DNA of 64,000 nucleotides from Nilaparvata lugens (GCF_014356525.2 NC_052507.1:37214216-37278215), one strand, 5' to 3'. Positions 1 to 11,298 are shown, counted from the stretch's first letter. Numbers and translations: made by a program. Notes: generated by a model from the letters alone, not told the origin.

Positions 1-417
1 AGTTAATACTAATTATTTGATTCAACTACACTTACATTTTATCCCATTTACAATATATTATAGACGCTATATTACATAATAGTATGGACTTCCGTTGAAG
101 ATACAATATGTTATGTTCACAAATTACAAACACAATAATTGCAACAGCATGACAATAATAACAAAACAATAATCTTAATTGTTAAATATAATACTAGAAC
201 AATATATCCGAATGTAATAAATATTATTACAGAAATCGGTTACATCTTATTTTACTGGAGACCAGTTTTGTACATATAGGCCTAAATGCTATTCTTAAAA
301 CTCTCGCCACACATCATCTTCCATCTCTTACTTTTACTTGCACCATCACCACCTCATCAATTCAGTAATAGCTGTAATAAGGAAACAGTCGTTACTCAAG
401 AAGCGCAAAATGTTCTG

Positions 418-423
418 TTTATT
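418..423 (-). terminator. FGFR: Candidate polyadenylation signal of the FGFR gene
   Basis: AATAAA on the minus strand, 33 nt after the receptor stop codon at 458-456. It is the only such hexamer I see between the stop and the window edge. A 3' UTR this short is possible, but the true signal may lie beyond position 1. The remaining sequence from 1 to 417 is AT-rich and shows no other recognisable feature. Confidence 0.35.
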
Positions 424-455
424 AGAGTGACCGTTCCCTAATGCAATAAATGCGA

Positions 456-548
456 CTATAACAGGTACTGGAACTGTTCTTCTCCCAGGCTTGACTCTTG
501 GCTCGATGGCGGTGTATCAAGATGAGGAAGTTCCAGATCTAGGTACTC
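456..548 (-). CDS. FGFR: FGFR last coding exon: C-terminal tail and stop
   Basis: Acceptor is TTGCAG, entry is phase 0, and the stop is TAG at 458-456. It encodes 30 residues (974-1003) beginning Glu-Tyr-Leu-Asp-Leu. That motif matches the phospholipase C gamma docking tyrosine near the C-terminus of vertebrate FGFRs (the Glu-Tyr-Leu-Asp-Leu context of FGFR1 Tyr766), so Tyr975 is the likely equivalent. The tail after it is short and rich in Ser, Pro and Glu. Docking function is inferred from family knowledge. Confidence 0.93.
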   Translation of the reverse strand, partial: EYLDLELPHLDTPPSSQESSLGEEQFQYLL

Positions 549-856
549 CTGCAATTAAAAAAAGATGACATTTCTAATGATAACAAAAATATGAATATTA
601 TAGAGATGAGACTCCTTGCAGCGCGAGGAGCAGCTTGCTTTTTGTAAGTCACTTGTGAAAATGTAACTTTAACAAAAAACAATTATTTCTCAATGATTTT
701 ATGGTTTCAAATGAATTTTGTCAATGATGGTTATTGTTATTGTTATTATGGTTATTTTTGTCATTATTTAGCAGCCCTATATGTGAAGGTTTATTGGAAT
801 ATTGAAAAGATTATATACTTTATAATACCTAGAGAGCATAAAATTTATTATTCTAC

Positions 857-962
857 CTTGTTCGCAGTAACTGTGAGTATCCTATCAAGATCTTCGACTA
901 GTTCTTCGAATTTCGGCCGTTCGTTGGGCTGATAACTCCAGCAGTCTCTCATTAGTAGGTAG
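857..962 (-). CDS. FGFR: FGFR kinase exon: C-lobe end
   Basis: Entry is phase 2 and exit phase 0 (AACAAG|GTAGAA). Residues 938-973 contain Met-Arg-Asp-Cys-Trp followed by an Arg-Pro pair and Leu-Val-Glu-Asp-Leu-Asp-Arg-Ile, the standard last helices of an FGFR kinase C-lobe. The buried Arg of the Asn-Glu-Arg-Pro motif is kept. The intron towards the last exon is only about 300 bp, while the one before this exon (963-1949) is AT-rich and holds nothing I recognise. Confidence 0.95.
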
Positions 963-1949
963 CTGTGAAAAATAAAAAGGTAATTTGAAATAACAAACAT
1001 GACTGATAAAGAGAACCAATTCAACGGATGTTTTACTTAATAATTTGAGGAACTTGGTGGACTTTCAGATGATGGTTTTTATAACCGGTACCTACCAGAA
1101 TCTTTTAGCTCAATAGGTAATTATTATTAGACTACCCTATAAATTGAAGAGTGTACCGTACCATATTTGAAAATTATCACTAACCCACTAATAAATTAAA
1201 AAACTAAAAAAGTTGGAACATTTTCAACTTGAGAGTTGAATAATTAGGTATAAAATTCCGTATTGATATTGATAATAAACTATCATATAGAATAGAGTGA
1301 CTGCCTTTATTTTTCCTGCGAAGTTTTGGCGCAGTCGGTTCTCTCTTACATTACACTTACACATTCACAAACACATCATTTTCATTTAGTTACATTTCTT
1401 ATATATACTACAGTGAAATATGTATACGGTATTCTCTCTATATTAACTACCGTATGCTATAAAAAATATTACCTATGTATAATTTCTATTCTGATATAAA
1501 GTCTCCAATATATTACCGTACTATACAATATAAATATGCCCTACACCGAATTTATCTTTGGCATTGCCCTGCAATGCATTAATACACTCTAAAGAAAATA
1601 TTTGTAGATAAAATCATCGCAAATACCCAAATTTATCACAAAGGAATGCTCTTAGTAGTGCCAACACAATTCAATAATTTGTTTGGTTTGAAATTCGTGT
1701 ATTTATATATTAATGGTAGCTTATTAGGTTAAAGCAGTTGTGTAATTTATTAGAGGTCAAAGTAATATTATCAAAAAGTCACCTAATACATAAAATGTAT
1801 CAATTACTGAGCATAACGCATAGAATAATTCTATTTGAAAAATGAAAATAAAAGATTCAATGTCATTTTTAAGATGTAAGATCATCCATTAATGAAGATG
1901 CGACTCACATGGATATGGTATTTATGTATTTTATGGTAGGCCGACTTAC

Positions 1950-2090
1950 ATTTCAAGTGAACAGCAAGGGGGTTTTTCCATTCGATGTCCACTCCTCAGC
2001 AATTGGAACAATTTCTCCATGCTGGGAACTGATGGGTATGGTGTACCTCCAAGTGTCATTATTTCCCACAATAACACTCCATATGACCAT
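1950..2090 (-). CDS. FGFR: FGFR kinase exon: helix F-G region
   Basis: Acceptor TTTACAG, donor AAT|GTAAGT; phase 2 in and out. The two bases GT carried from the upstream exon plus A complete the Val of Asp-Val-Trp-Ser-Tyr-Gly. It encodes Val891 to about residue 937, with [12 protein letters not shown] typical of tyrosine kinases and Gly-His-Arg-Met-Glu-Lys-Pro typical of FGFRs. A double Cys follows where the vertebrate sequence has Asn-Cys. Confidence 0.95.
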
Positions 2091-2520
2091 CTGTAAAGGC
2101 ATTGAAAATAAATTACAACTCTCATAATAGGTAGGTACTTCAAAAATCAATTAAAATCGTCCTTAAAATGAGAGAAATTTATTTTTCTTGTAAGATTGAG
2201 AATCTGGAGTACCGGTAACAAAAGGTCAGATCAAAAAATACTTTTTTCTAACAAAAACATCTATAAAGAAAAGATACTGTAAGTTTTGTGACATATCTCT
2301 AACACAAAAACTACAAAAGGTTTAGAAATTGAACTTAGTTTGTTTCTTTCCATTCTCCTTCCAATTATGTTGTCCTATTAATGTAATTCATTATTGAAAA
2401 CAAATTTAAAATTGGTTTAAATATTGTGAAGATATTCAAAATCCTCTTTCAACCTCTGTTACGAAGCATTATATTGGACCTGTAAGTTATGTTTATGAGA
2501 ACGATTTAATTTATTTTTGA

Positions 2521-3548
2521 TGAGTTGAATTGAATTGAATTGAAAATTTCTTTATTCATCAAAATGCACAAAATACATCTGAACAGTGTCAAATTACAAA
2601 AAGAATTATTAATATCGTCACAAAATCATCCTTTACACATACAGAAGTCAAAAATTCTGATAAAAAACAAGATTCTAAAATCTTACAGTCAAATTGACAT
2701 ACTCCTGCAAAGAGTATAGAGATAGTCCCACCAAATATTCCTTTAATTTTTTTTGTAGGTATTCAACCTCCTCTATTTCTTTCAACTCTCTAGGAAGTAT
2801 ATTGAAAAATTTTCTCCCCATAAAAAGTGTTTTTTTTCTTAAAGAAATCCAATCTATGCCTCTCCTCGACCCTTCCAAATCTGGTGTTGTAGCCATGTGT
2901 TTCGTTTCTTGATCCTTGACGAGCATTTTTTAAAGTACATGACTACGTCAAAAATATATTGCCCATAGATTGTTAAAATTCCAAACTGTGGAAAAACGAG
3001 TTTTACTGAGTCTAATCTTTCTAACTTCATTATTATTCTGAGAGCTCTTTTTTGTTGTAATAGTATCTTATCAAGGTTACTCTTGGTTGTACTTCCATAG
3101 ATAGCAAGTCCGTATGCCAGATGAAAATGTATTAAAGAGTGGTACAGGGATTTCATTGTCTGTATACTGCAGATATCTGTCAATTGCCGCAAAGCAAAAA
3201 GGCCGGGGATATATTTTTTACAACCTGAGAAACATGTTTATCCCATGATAAGCTGCTATCAATATCAAGGCCTAAGAATTTTGTGCCATCCACTAGTTCT
3301 AAGGTTTCGCCATTTATTTCAACATTTGGGGACCAATGATTGATTCTTTGCCTTGTAGAAAAAGGAACTACAATAGACTTGCTGGCGTTTAAAAGAAGAT
3401 TCCTATTATTTAGAAATTTATTAATGGAATACAAGCCAACATAATAAAAACACAAATAATCAAATTGTGAGGTATAGCTTGAAAATGGCATGGAAATACC
3501 GAAACTATAGTTGATGTTGTGTTTTATATAAAAAAGTTTTGAAAACAA
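2521..3548 (-). pseudogene. 5'-truncated, frameshifted non-LTR retrotransposon (LINE)
   Basis: This lies inside the FGFR intron 2091-4393, in the gene's orientation. Three overlapping frames carry successive parts of a LINE ORF2 C-terminus. At 3180-3510 a reverse-transcriptase thumb region reads Lys-Phe-Leu-Gly-Leu-Asp-Ile-Asp followed by Ser-Trp-Asp-Lys-His. At 2854-3192 is the usual post-RT stretch, with Tyr-Gly and a Gln-Lys-Arg-Ala-Leu-Arg segment. At 2675-2926 is the C-terminal end, with Phe-Asn-Ile-Leu-Pro. The frame shifts between parts make it non-functional. The 3' end has AATAAA and a tail of repeated CAATT units at 2524-2545. The clade (Jockey or CR1-like) is a guess from the protein style. 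No 5' part is visible. Confidence 0.8.
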
Positions 3549-3604
3549 AATGGTACTATGGAATTATTTCCTATTAATTAACAAATTCACACAATACAAA
3601 AATA

Positions 3605-4345
3605 CGAAAATAAATTTTTCGACTATAAATCACATGTACATACATCTAGCTTTATTCAAGTCCATATATACTTTTGAAAAAATGTATGAATTTAGGGCTA
3701 ATTATATTTATTTATAAAAAAGAATTATATATTACCTTTTTTGAAATTAATCAAATAATAGATTGAAAATACAAATTATAAAAACTAGTTAGTTTCAGTG
3801 TTCCACACCATCTTCAGGTTTTAAAAAATAAATTGTAAATCATAGATTATTAAATAAAAAAAAATTTAACCTGAAGATGGTGTGGATCATTATAACTAAC
3901 TAGTTGTCATAATTTGTATTTTTAATCTATTATTTTATTAATTTCAAAAAAGGGTATTATAATTCTATTTTATAAATAAATACTTTTGAAAATATACTTT
4001 TCTCCCATAAATCACATCTACATATAGCTTCATTATACCGTACTCTTGAAAATACATTTTCCAAACATAAATCACATCTACAGACATCTAGCTTTATTCA
4101 AGTCCATATACCGTAGGTCTTGAAAATACATTTTCCAAACATAAATCACATCTACATACATCTAGCTTTATTCAAGTATGTATATTCTTGAAAATAAACT
4201 TTTCGACCATGAATCACATCTGCATACATCTAGCCTCATTCAGGTCCACAATAATACTCTTGAAAATAAATTTTTCGACCATAAATCAAATCTACATACA
4301 TCTAGCTTCATTCAAGTCTATATACACTTGAAAATAAATTTTTTG
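3605..4345. repeat. Tandem array, about 65-74 bp unit, interrupted
   Basis: About six degenerate copies of a unit carrying the core ATAAATCACATCTACATA and a TTCAAGTCTATATA segment ending in CTTGAAAATA. Five are contiguous from about 3990 to 4345. One lies apart at about 3610-3680, separated by the foldback element at 3697-3980. The array ends about 50 bp from the splice donor of the HRD/DFG kinase exon (4394). Confidence 0.8.
3697..3980. mobile_element. Foldback element inside the tandem array
   Basis: Two inverted arms of about 115 bp flank an AT-rich spacer of about 45 bp. The outer ends read TTTATAAATAAATA-like and the inner ends AACCTGAAGATGG. Each arm contains CTGAAGATG, a GTGT/ACAC mini-hairpin and then TGAAAC or a decayed form, followed by TAACTAGTT. 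It splits the flanking tandem array, so it inserted after the array formed. There is no coding capacity. Confidence 0.75.
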
Positions 4346-4392
4346 ATAATCATTATTCAGCATCAAATATTAGAAGTTTTTGAGAATACCTA

Positions 4393-4593
<201 letters not shown>

Positions 4594-5452
4594 TCATAAA
4601 GTTCAATATTATCATTTACTTATTCATTCATTAACCCTTTTCGGTCGGAATAGTGTTTTAAAGAATGGTCTCTCAGGTCGGATGGGCCACTATAATAGCC
4701 ATGGCGTTTTGCTTCACCAAGTCGGAGTCTGTTTTTCCTTACTATAGTGCAATCGTGAGTCCCTCCATATATTTTATAATAGAAAAAATCAATTTCAATA
4801 AATGTTCATTTAGTTTGAAAGTTAAAATATAAACAAGTTTGTTTTTATCGGTTAAACAACAAAACAATGAGATATTGATAATGATAAAAATAATTGAAAA
4901 GTTAATAAAAATGTAGAGCTACAAAATTTCATTATCACTTCTCTTTTTGAAACAATTAATCAGAAGTGTTACTTGAGTGATACTTCTCGAAACAGAGTCC
5001 TATTCCATTTCCTGGTTCAACCTCACAGTTAGGCCTATCTGATATTAAATGTGTTATAATTTGTAGTACCGTACGCTAGTTTACTAGACTGTGAGTTGTC
5101 TTCTTCCGTGATATATTTTTATGATTCGACGGACGACCGACTTTCAACGAATCTACAAAGAGTAGGGTTTGATCGAGCATTAAATTATTGGTTTATACTG
5201 TTGGCCTCTTTTTATTGTTAGTTAGTTTGAATGCATGGAAGAATCCATCGAATATCCTCTTATGCTTTCCCAAGTAGTAAAAACAGTCTATATCTGTATT
5301 TCCATAAGGTCTATAGTTTCAATCAGGTACTTGTGGATGAGCATACTGCGTGAGGTCTACTGTTCACAGAACTACTAGTAGAGTCACTGTAATTAATTTA
5401 TACATATATGCAGTGCCAAAATTGAGCGAGGTAGCCCTAATGGCCAGTTGCA

Positions 5453-5576
5453 CAAAAGAAAATCTAATTTAATCAATGTAAGATGATGTCTCTAACAGAG
5501 CCAGTGCAACAACTTCCCTATCCAGCACTGTAAGAGGACGTCATCTTAAGGTGATTTAATAAAATTTTCTTTCATT
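5453..5576. repeat. Small foldback MITE
   Basis: Imperfect inverted arms: AAAGAAAATCTAATTTAATC on the left and its diverged complement on the right, followed inwards by TAAGATGATGTC and TAAGATGACGTC. It lies in the FGFR intron 4588-6054 and is preceded by GGCCAGTTGCAC, a common style of MITE end in insects. No clear target duplication is seen. Confidence 0.55.
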
Positions 5577-5589
5577 TGATATTTTTAAA

Positions 5590-5935
5590 ACAATTTTTTA
5601 CAAATATATAACAATATTTGAAATTATTTTATAAATATTGTTTTGAAACAAACTTACATATAACAATAAGTATTTTTCAAAAAATATTGAAACGATTTTG
5701 TCGAAATATTTTGTCATTTTTTTTAAAGATGGTTTTCATATTGATTAAATGTTAAATCAACATTAAAACCATATCTAAAAAATATCTACAAAATATTTCC
5801 ACAATATTGTTTCAATATTTTACAATACCGTATTGTTTTGTAAAAATTTATTGATGTGTAAGTTTGTTTCAAAACAATGTTCATAAAATGTTAAGAAAAT
5901 AATTTTCAATATTGTAAATACATTGTACCAATATT
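5590..5935. repeat. Large AT-rich foldback MITE
   Basis: The two halves are diverged inverted copies of about 165 bp. Both contain ATTGTTTTGAAACAAACTTA, then a run of AATATTTTG-like words, and meet near 5745-5765 at TTAAATGTTAAATCAAC. It is non-coding and lies beside the smaller element at 5453-5576 in the same intron. Confidence 0.65.
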
Positions 5936-6054
5936 TTTTACTATATTGCTTGAATATTTTTCTGCTACTTGGGTTATTTTCTCTACAGTATGGTATTGGT
6001 TGTTGGCCTGTTTCTATTATCAGTTTGATTAGGTGAATGAATAGACTGACTTAC

Positions 6055-6374
6055 CCTCCTAGAGGCGAGATACTGCATGCCGCGGGCGACCTGATAGGCG
6101 AACGAGACGAGGTCCTTCTGCGTGAGCGAGGTGCGATCGTTGAGTGCTTCCGCCCCTCCGCCCCCGCCGATAGCCGGCTCGTATCCGGAGCTAGGGCGAT
6201 GTTGCCGCAGAAAGTCGCGCAGGTTGCCATGCGGCGCGAACTCGACGATCACGAACAACGGGCCGTCCTGCGTGCAGCAGCCGAGCAAGTTGATGATGTT
6301 GCGGTGCTTGCCGATCATCTTCATCATCTCCATCTCCGACACCAGGTCCATCATCTCGGCGTCCGTGTGCCCTT
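6055..6374 (-). CDS. FGFR: FGFR kinase exon: helix C, hinge and kinase insert
   Basis: Acceptor GTACAG, donor AGG|GTAAGT; phase 1 in, phase 0 out. Residues 720-826 include the helix C segment Ser-Glu-Met-Glu-Met-Met-Lys (Glu733 pairs with Lys716 in the active kinase), [10 protein letters not shown] and the hinge [11 protein letters not shown]. The kinase insert carries a run of five Gly. Then comes [10 protein letters not shown]. The exon is strikingly GC-rich compared with the neighbouring kinase exons, so its long antisense open frames are shadows. Confidence 0.97.
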
Positions 6375-6419
6375 CTGTACCACACAAATCAGTCAAATTG
6401 TTATTTCTATTATTTTATT

Positions 6420-6540
6420 TGTGGATATGATTACAAAATCATATGAATATGATTGGGAAAGAACAACATGCTTGTCAAAAAACTATTCTATTCCCAAATT
6501 TTGATAATGAATAACATGTTCAAAAAATATGTTATTTTCT
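6420..6540 (-). repeat. Dispersed repeat, copy 1 (SINE/LINE 3'-end type)
   Basis: This shares ATATGATTGGGAAAGAACAA, then ACTATTCTATTCCCAAATTTTG and TAATGAATAACATG (split here for length), with 25885-25995, 38340-38465 and 38925-39050. Strand is set by the copy at 38340, whose 3' end is an AAAT-rich tail. It lies in the FGFR intron 6375-8355. No coding capacity. Confidence 0.65.
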
Positions 6541-7176
6541 TACTGTTTTTATGTTATTCTTCTTTTCATTCCATTCTGTGGTTTATTTGTTTTTCGTTTT
6601 TATTTGTTTTTTTCAATCTGTGTTTTATTATTGAGATTTATTACTCTATCATTGTAGTCTATTTTTATCTTTTTTCTTATTCCTCATACCGTATCTCTTT
6701 CATGGAATGACAAGGGTATGACAATGAAGTGCATGAATAGAAGGCTAGGTACTATACATCTCACAAATGAATCCATTATCGTTTCCCACTGTATATATGT
6801 TGATTGATTCCTGTTCATCTTATTACTGCTGATATGTAGGTACTATAAATAAGCCACATTACTTTATTATATTATTCATTTCAAATATATTATTATTGTG
6901 TATTATTGTTACACAATATCACTTACTGTTATCATGAGAATATAGTAGAATAATAGTAGTAGGGAGACTGGAGCACTCTCCCTGTAGCTCTTTCATATAG
7001 AGTTGCACTCATGTGCAACTTTTTAAGCACAATCAAATTTCAAAATATTTATTCACACGATTATCCAAGAATTCATTAAAAGTAAGTATCAAAGTATGGC
7101 GAGAAACATTTATTTTGATTGGATTTCTTTCACGTTGAATAATCTCACAAAATATGTGAATTATGTTTAATTTCTT

Positions 7177-7318
7177 AGTCCGGGCGCAAATGTATTAAAA
7201 AAGGCACTCCTTGGTCATTTTTGGGTAACAACCGTAAAAGATGTCAAACGAAGAATTTGAGACATCTTTCACGGTTGTCACCCATGAATGACCACGGAAG
7301 TACATTTGTGCTCGGACT
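7177..7318. mobile_element. Foldback MITE with TA target duplication
   Basis: Nearly full-length inverted repeat of 142 bp. The left end is TAGTCCGGGCGCAAATGTA and the right end TACATTTGTGCTCGGACTA; the arms stay alignable to a small central loop. The element is bounded by TA on both sides, which is typical of Tc1/mariner-type MITEs. It is immediately followed by the larger element starting near 7325. Confidence 0.75.
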
Positions 7319-7324
7319 ATCTTG

Positions 7325-8342
7325 TTAATATTCATGATGCACATGAAGCTGCGTACAGACTTGATTGCCACGAACACGCGCATTCCACTTATCATCAGCT
7401 ATTATATCTATATTTGTACAGGACAGTGATGTACTGATATGGGAACGCGCCAACTAAGCTCCTCGACAGTAAAGCTCCCCGTCAGTAGAGCTGAAAGAGC
7501 TCCTTTTAAAACCACTTTCGAGGGGATCTACTAACGGCGTCAACTGAGCTCCTGAGAGAGGAGCTTAACTGACGGGGAGCTTGGTTGTCGTGAGCGTCCG
7601 AGGAGCTTGATTGGCGTCTACGGTCCCGACAACTTGTCCCCTCTGAACCAGTAGGGAATTTGCTGTCGGGGAGACTAGTTGACCTTAGCATGCAAGGAGC
7701 TTGGTTTTTGCTAGTATTTTGCGTTGTCGTTCAAGAAAGTTTGAAGAATTTGCAGTGTCGAAAAATGTAAATCATTTTTACATTTCAAGTTGTAATTTAT
7801 TTCTTTCATTCTCATTCCTTTACTTCTTTGGATATTTTTCATGCAACATGATTCATATTTAATGCTGATCTGCGTTATCTGAGTTATATGCTATGAATTG
7901 AAATAATGAATTGATTATTACATTGACTATTACATGATTGACATACATTAATAATTGGAACATTGTCTTCTTACAATCTTACCCTATTTGATCTTATTTT
8001 CCTGTACGATCACGACAACCAGACCCCTCATATCCAGCAGGGGACCTACTGTCGGGGAGCTTATAGTTGTCGTGAGCGTGTGAGGAGCTTAGTTGTCGCC
8101 GACAACCAAGCACATTCGTTCTAGTAGGGGATAAACTGTCGGGGAGACTAGTCTACGGCAATGGTATATTTTGCCAGGGGATTTACTGTCGCCTGTGATC
8201 AAAATAGTAAGGAGCTTAGTTGTCGGGGAGACAGGTTGGCGGCGACCCACTTATATAATACCCATAAAGCATCAGCAGCTGATAAAAAGTGAAATGCGCG
8301 TGTTCGTGGCGCTCAAGTCTGTACTGGTACATGAATAATTAA
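7325..8342. mobile_element. Non-autonomous DNA transposon full of short internal repeats
   Basis: About 1 kb bounded by inverted ends sharing TACAGACTTGA, GCCACGAACACGCGCATT and TATCAGCT. The outermost parts, TTAATATTCATG and its complement, also match loosely. Inside, at 7440-7690 and 7990-8250, words such as GGAGCTTAGTTGTCG, GTCGGGGAG and AAGCTCC recur many times in both orientations. This resembles subterminal transposase-binding repeats, but the superfamily is not recognised and no transposase frame is seen. Its right edge is only about 12 bp from the kinase exon donor at 8355. Confidence 0.65.
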
Positions 8343-8355
8343 AACTATCACATAC

Positions 8356-8584
8356 CTTTGAGCATCTTGACAGCGACAACGTTGGAGACTCCCTGTTGAA
8401 TGATTGCCTGCGCCTCGGCTTTGATGACTTTTCCGAAAGCGCCCTCGCCGAGGGTTCGACCGAGCGACAGCGACTCGCGAGGGAACTCCCACTCCGAGTC
8501 GAGGGGCAGCTCGTACTCAGACATCGACGAAGAGTCCAGCTTGGCTCGAGATTTCTGTTTTTCTATTTTTACAACTGGCATCAT
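8356..8584 (-). CDS. FGFR: FGFR juxtamembrane and kinase N-lobe exon
   Basis: Acceptor TTTGCAG, donor AAAG|GTATGT; phase 0 in, phase 1 out. Residues 644-719 begin with a basic juxtamembrane stretch, then Ser-Glu-Tyr-Glu-Leu-Pro and Trp-Glu-Phe-Pro-Arg, the FGFR signature just before the kinase. The glycine loop is Leu-Gly-Glu-Gly-Ala-Phe-Gly-Lys-Val (688-696), followed by Val-Ala-Val-Lys with ATP-anchoring Lys716. A Met codon opens the exon, but it is internal, since the frame continues through upstream exons. Confidence 0.97.
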
Positions 8585-8869
8585 CTGCAAATTAAAATCA
8601 TTGAATCAATGAAAGAATAAAAAATATATAAAATTGGCAAACCGTAAAAAATAACCCCCCTGCGATGTACATCAAATCCTTTCCCGTCAGACCCTTCCAT
8701 GGACTGTGAATCTTCCCTCGGTTCCAACTCCAACCTATCTAGACACAAGGCTTGATTAGATCCAAATCAAAAACGTTTTGCCTTATATAGGTAATAGAAC
8801 TTATTTAGTGTCTTATTATGTATTTTATAAATTTGTGATTTATATAATTGAATATATGTTAAATTGTGA

Positions 8870-8955
8870 CAATGTAAAAATGCTTTGCATGTTGTAGCTG
8901 ATAATATTGTAAACGAATGAAATTGCAAATAAATAATTTGAATTTGAATTGCTCG
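8870..8955 (+). repeat. Probable 3' end of a non-LTR retrotransposon
   Basis: Plus-strand AT-rich sequence with TTGCAAATAAATAATTTG followed by repeated TTGAATT units, the same layout (AATAAA plus a penta/hexanucleotide tail) as the proven LINE at 2521. No coding part is kept. It lies in the FGFR intron 8585-10032; the rest of that intron shows only AT-rich sequence. Confidence 0.4.
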
Positions 8956-10032
8956 GCTGGCGATTGTCTGATCAAGCCGTACGTAGTAAATGTGTGTATG
9001 TATAATATATTAAATTGTGTTAACTTGAATAATAAAGTATTCCTTCTATTCTATTCTCTATTGTGAATTTTCCTAGTGTATGAGTAATCATAGAATAATA
9101 ATTGCCTTCATAAGACGGAGTTAGGACTCTAGGTCCTCTACCACACAACCCATAGTTGAGAGAACCGCCGATTCATTCTTTATTCATTCATGTACACACA
9201 GTATTATGATTTCTTTGTATTGAATTAAGAAATAACAGATTGAAATTGAATTTCTCTTCCTTAAACATCACACTTTTTTCAGTATTGGCCTCCCTCTTTT
9301 TTAGTTACTCCATAAAATGTAACCGGTATTTATATTGTAGGCTATTATGTTTGCTATTGTGTTGTGTGTGGAATGAGTGAATAAAATGAAATCGAACTAT
9401 TTATATATTTTAGTTTATCAACACATCACTACTGCTGCCACACTGGAAGATCAACTGTAATTTTAAATATTGAGTGGGATCATTTTCTTTTTTTTTTATT
9501 AATATCTTTCAATACATATCTTGAGCCAATTTCTCACCGTTGTAAAATATTTCATTTTGCTTTTATAGTAAGATTTACAAAGTAACATGTGTTTTTTTAT
9601 TTTATTGACCACTTTATCTTGTAATACAATTTCTGATAATAAATAAATCCTAGAATAAATCATTGAATGAAGCAGAAAAATAAAAACGAATAGATTATTC
9701 ATTTTTCAACAACGAATCAATAAATAAATCTAGTTGATAATTTAAAAAAGTTAAGAGAATATTTTTTTCATTTTATAATTATATTAATGCTATAATGTTC
9801 AAGGAGAGTAGGTATAACAATTATTAAAATAGAATCTAGGCAATTGAGAAGGTACTCAAATATTGAAACTCTTGTTTTCAAATTTTCAAAGTGTAAATAT
9901 TCAGCTACGTAGCCTACTCTGATTGCCAATGAGTAGAGTAGAGACTCATTGCCTAGTACAGAAATAATTACCGGTATATCAGATCTGATATTAAATTTCT
10001 ATATTCATATATATTTTTCAAAAATTACTTAC

Positions 10033-10150
10033 CAATAAGGAGTTCTCCTCATTGGAGAGCGTCTGCTTCTCGACAATCACCTTCTTGGTCCACTGAGTGC
10101 CGATGACTGCACGCGCCGTTTCAATAGCCAGCAGTTTCTTCAACTTCTCT
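10033..10150 (-). CDS. FGFR: FGFR juxtamembrane exon
   Basis: Acceptor TTTAAAG, a weak pyrimidine tract; donor TTG|GTAAGT. Phase 2 in, phase 0 out. Residues 604-643 are basic near the membrane (Arg-Glu-Lys-Leu-Lys-Lys-Leu), followed by Trp-Thr-Lys-Lys-Val-Ile-Val-Glu-Lys. This is where vertebrate FGFRs bind the adaptor FRS2. I see no obvious copy of the vertebrate FRS2 site, and insects use a different adaptor (Dof/Stumps). That role is inference. Confidence 0.92.
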
Positions 10151-11171
10151 CTTTAAAACAAAATTTGTCTTTGCAATTTTCCTCTCAGATTAAACACTTC
10201 ATTTCACATGTAAGGGATGCGCATGCTGCTTGTTAGTAATGTACAGTCTTGTTAAAGGAATAAAGAGAAAGAAATGTTTATGTTGCACATGCATTTATTC
10301 ACGATAAGTGTAACATATACAAAGACAACATTTACAAGCAACATAGACTTGTCTTAGAATTAAAGTACCTATTCAAGTTGAGCCAGTAATCATTGCTACT
10401 AAATGAACATTGAAAATAATGTAGGCTATTTCATACATTAAAAATAATTATGAATCATTGAACATTAAAGTAGTATGAAGAAGTAGCCTATCTGATTTCC
10501 ATTACTACACTACTTGAACCGGTAATATATCCATAAGATATTCTTATATATTCTGGGAATTTCGTTATAATTGACTTGATAAAAAGATGAAAATTTGTTC
10601 AAAATTGCAGTCGTGATCTTACATAATTATTAATTATAGGAATTCATTTTCCTTTGTTCAACAGGATTTATTGTTTGAATAAAGTTCGAATAACTCATTT
10701 TAAAATTTTGAAAAATTCAAGAATAAGACATATGAATAAATTATCACACATTATACTCTTTCTGTAGTTATAGACACGATACTTTTGAAAAACTATCCGA
10801 TGAGTAACATTTTATGCTTCTAATCTGATTCAATTAGCATTATATAACATACAAAAGTAATATTCCTAGATACCGTAACGTAATAATTATCATAATACCT
10901 GAGAAAAATGACTAGAACAATTAAATAGTTACAATCGATAAAACAAAATGACTAGACAGCTTAAAGTTTAATTACCGTACAAAAGTAAAAAATAATGAAA
11001 ACACCACAAATAAAACTCAACTCTGGTAATTCATTCGCTGTATCCATTACAGTGTATAAAATCAAATAATTGTCTCAGATATTTTATTTAAGTAAGAATT
11101 TTCCAGTATCAAATTCTCATTTTGGATGGAAACTGGATGAACTAAAGTCTTTTCATGAAGTCAACACTAAC

Positions 11172-11298
11172 CTTTTCAGTCTTCTGAAGATATTCATGAC
11201 AATACAGACGCAGACTAGGAACATAACACACAGAACTACAGCCAGAATGTTGACCAGCTTGGAGTGAGGCGCCAATACTACTTGCGTGGTTGGCAGTT
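11172..11298 (-). CDS. FGFR: FGFR transmembrane exon
   Basis: Acceptor TTTTTTACAG, donor AAAAG|GTTAGT; phase 1 in, phase 2 out. Residues 562-603 comprise a short extracellular stalk and a single hydrophobic segment, about Leu576-Ile598, with three cysteines (585, 591, 593). The stop-transfer cluster Phe-Arg-Arg-Leu-Lys follows. The orientation fits a type I membrane protein with the kinase in the cytoplasm. Confidence 0.95.

Noticed and set aside
3697..3980. Calling the CTGAAGA...GAAAC motif a hammerhead ribozyme
   Set aside because: The second stem pairs only with an extra base, and no convincing third stem with a cleavage triplet was found, so it is reported only as a similarity.
6037..6504. 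155-codon open frame antisense to a kinase exon
   Set aside because: The opposite strand encodes highly conserved kinase motifs with splice sites. The frame is a by-product of the GC-rich exon.
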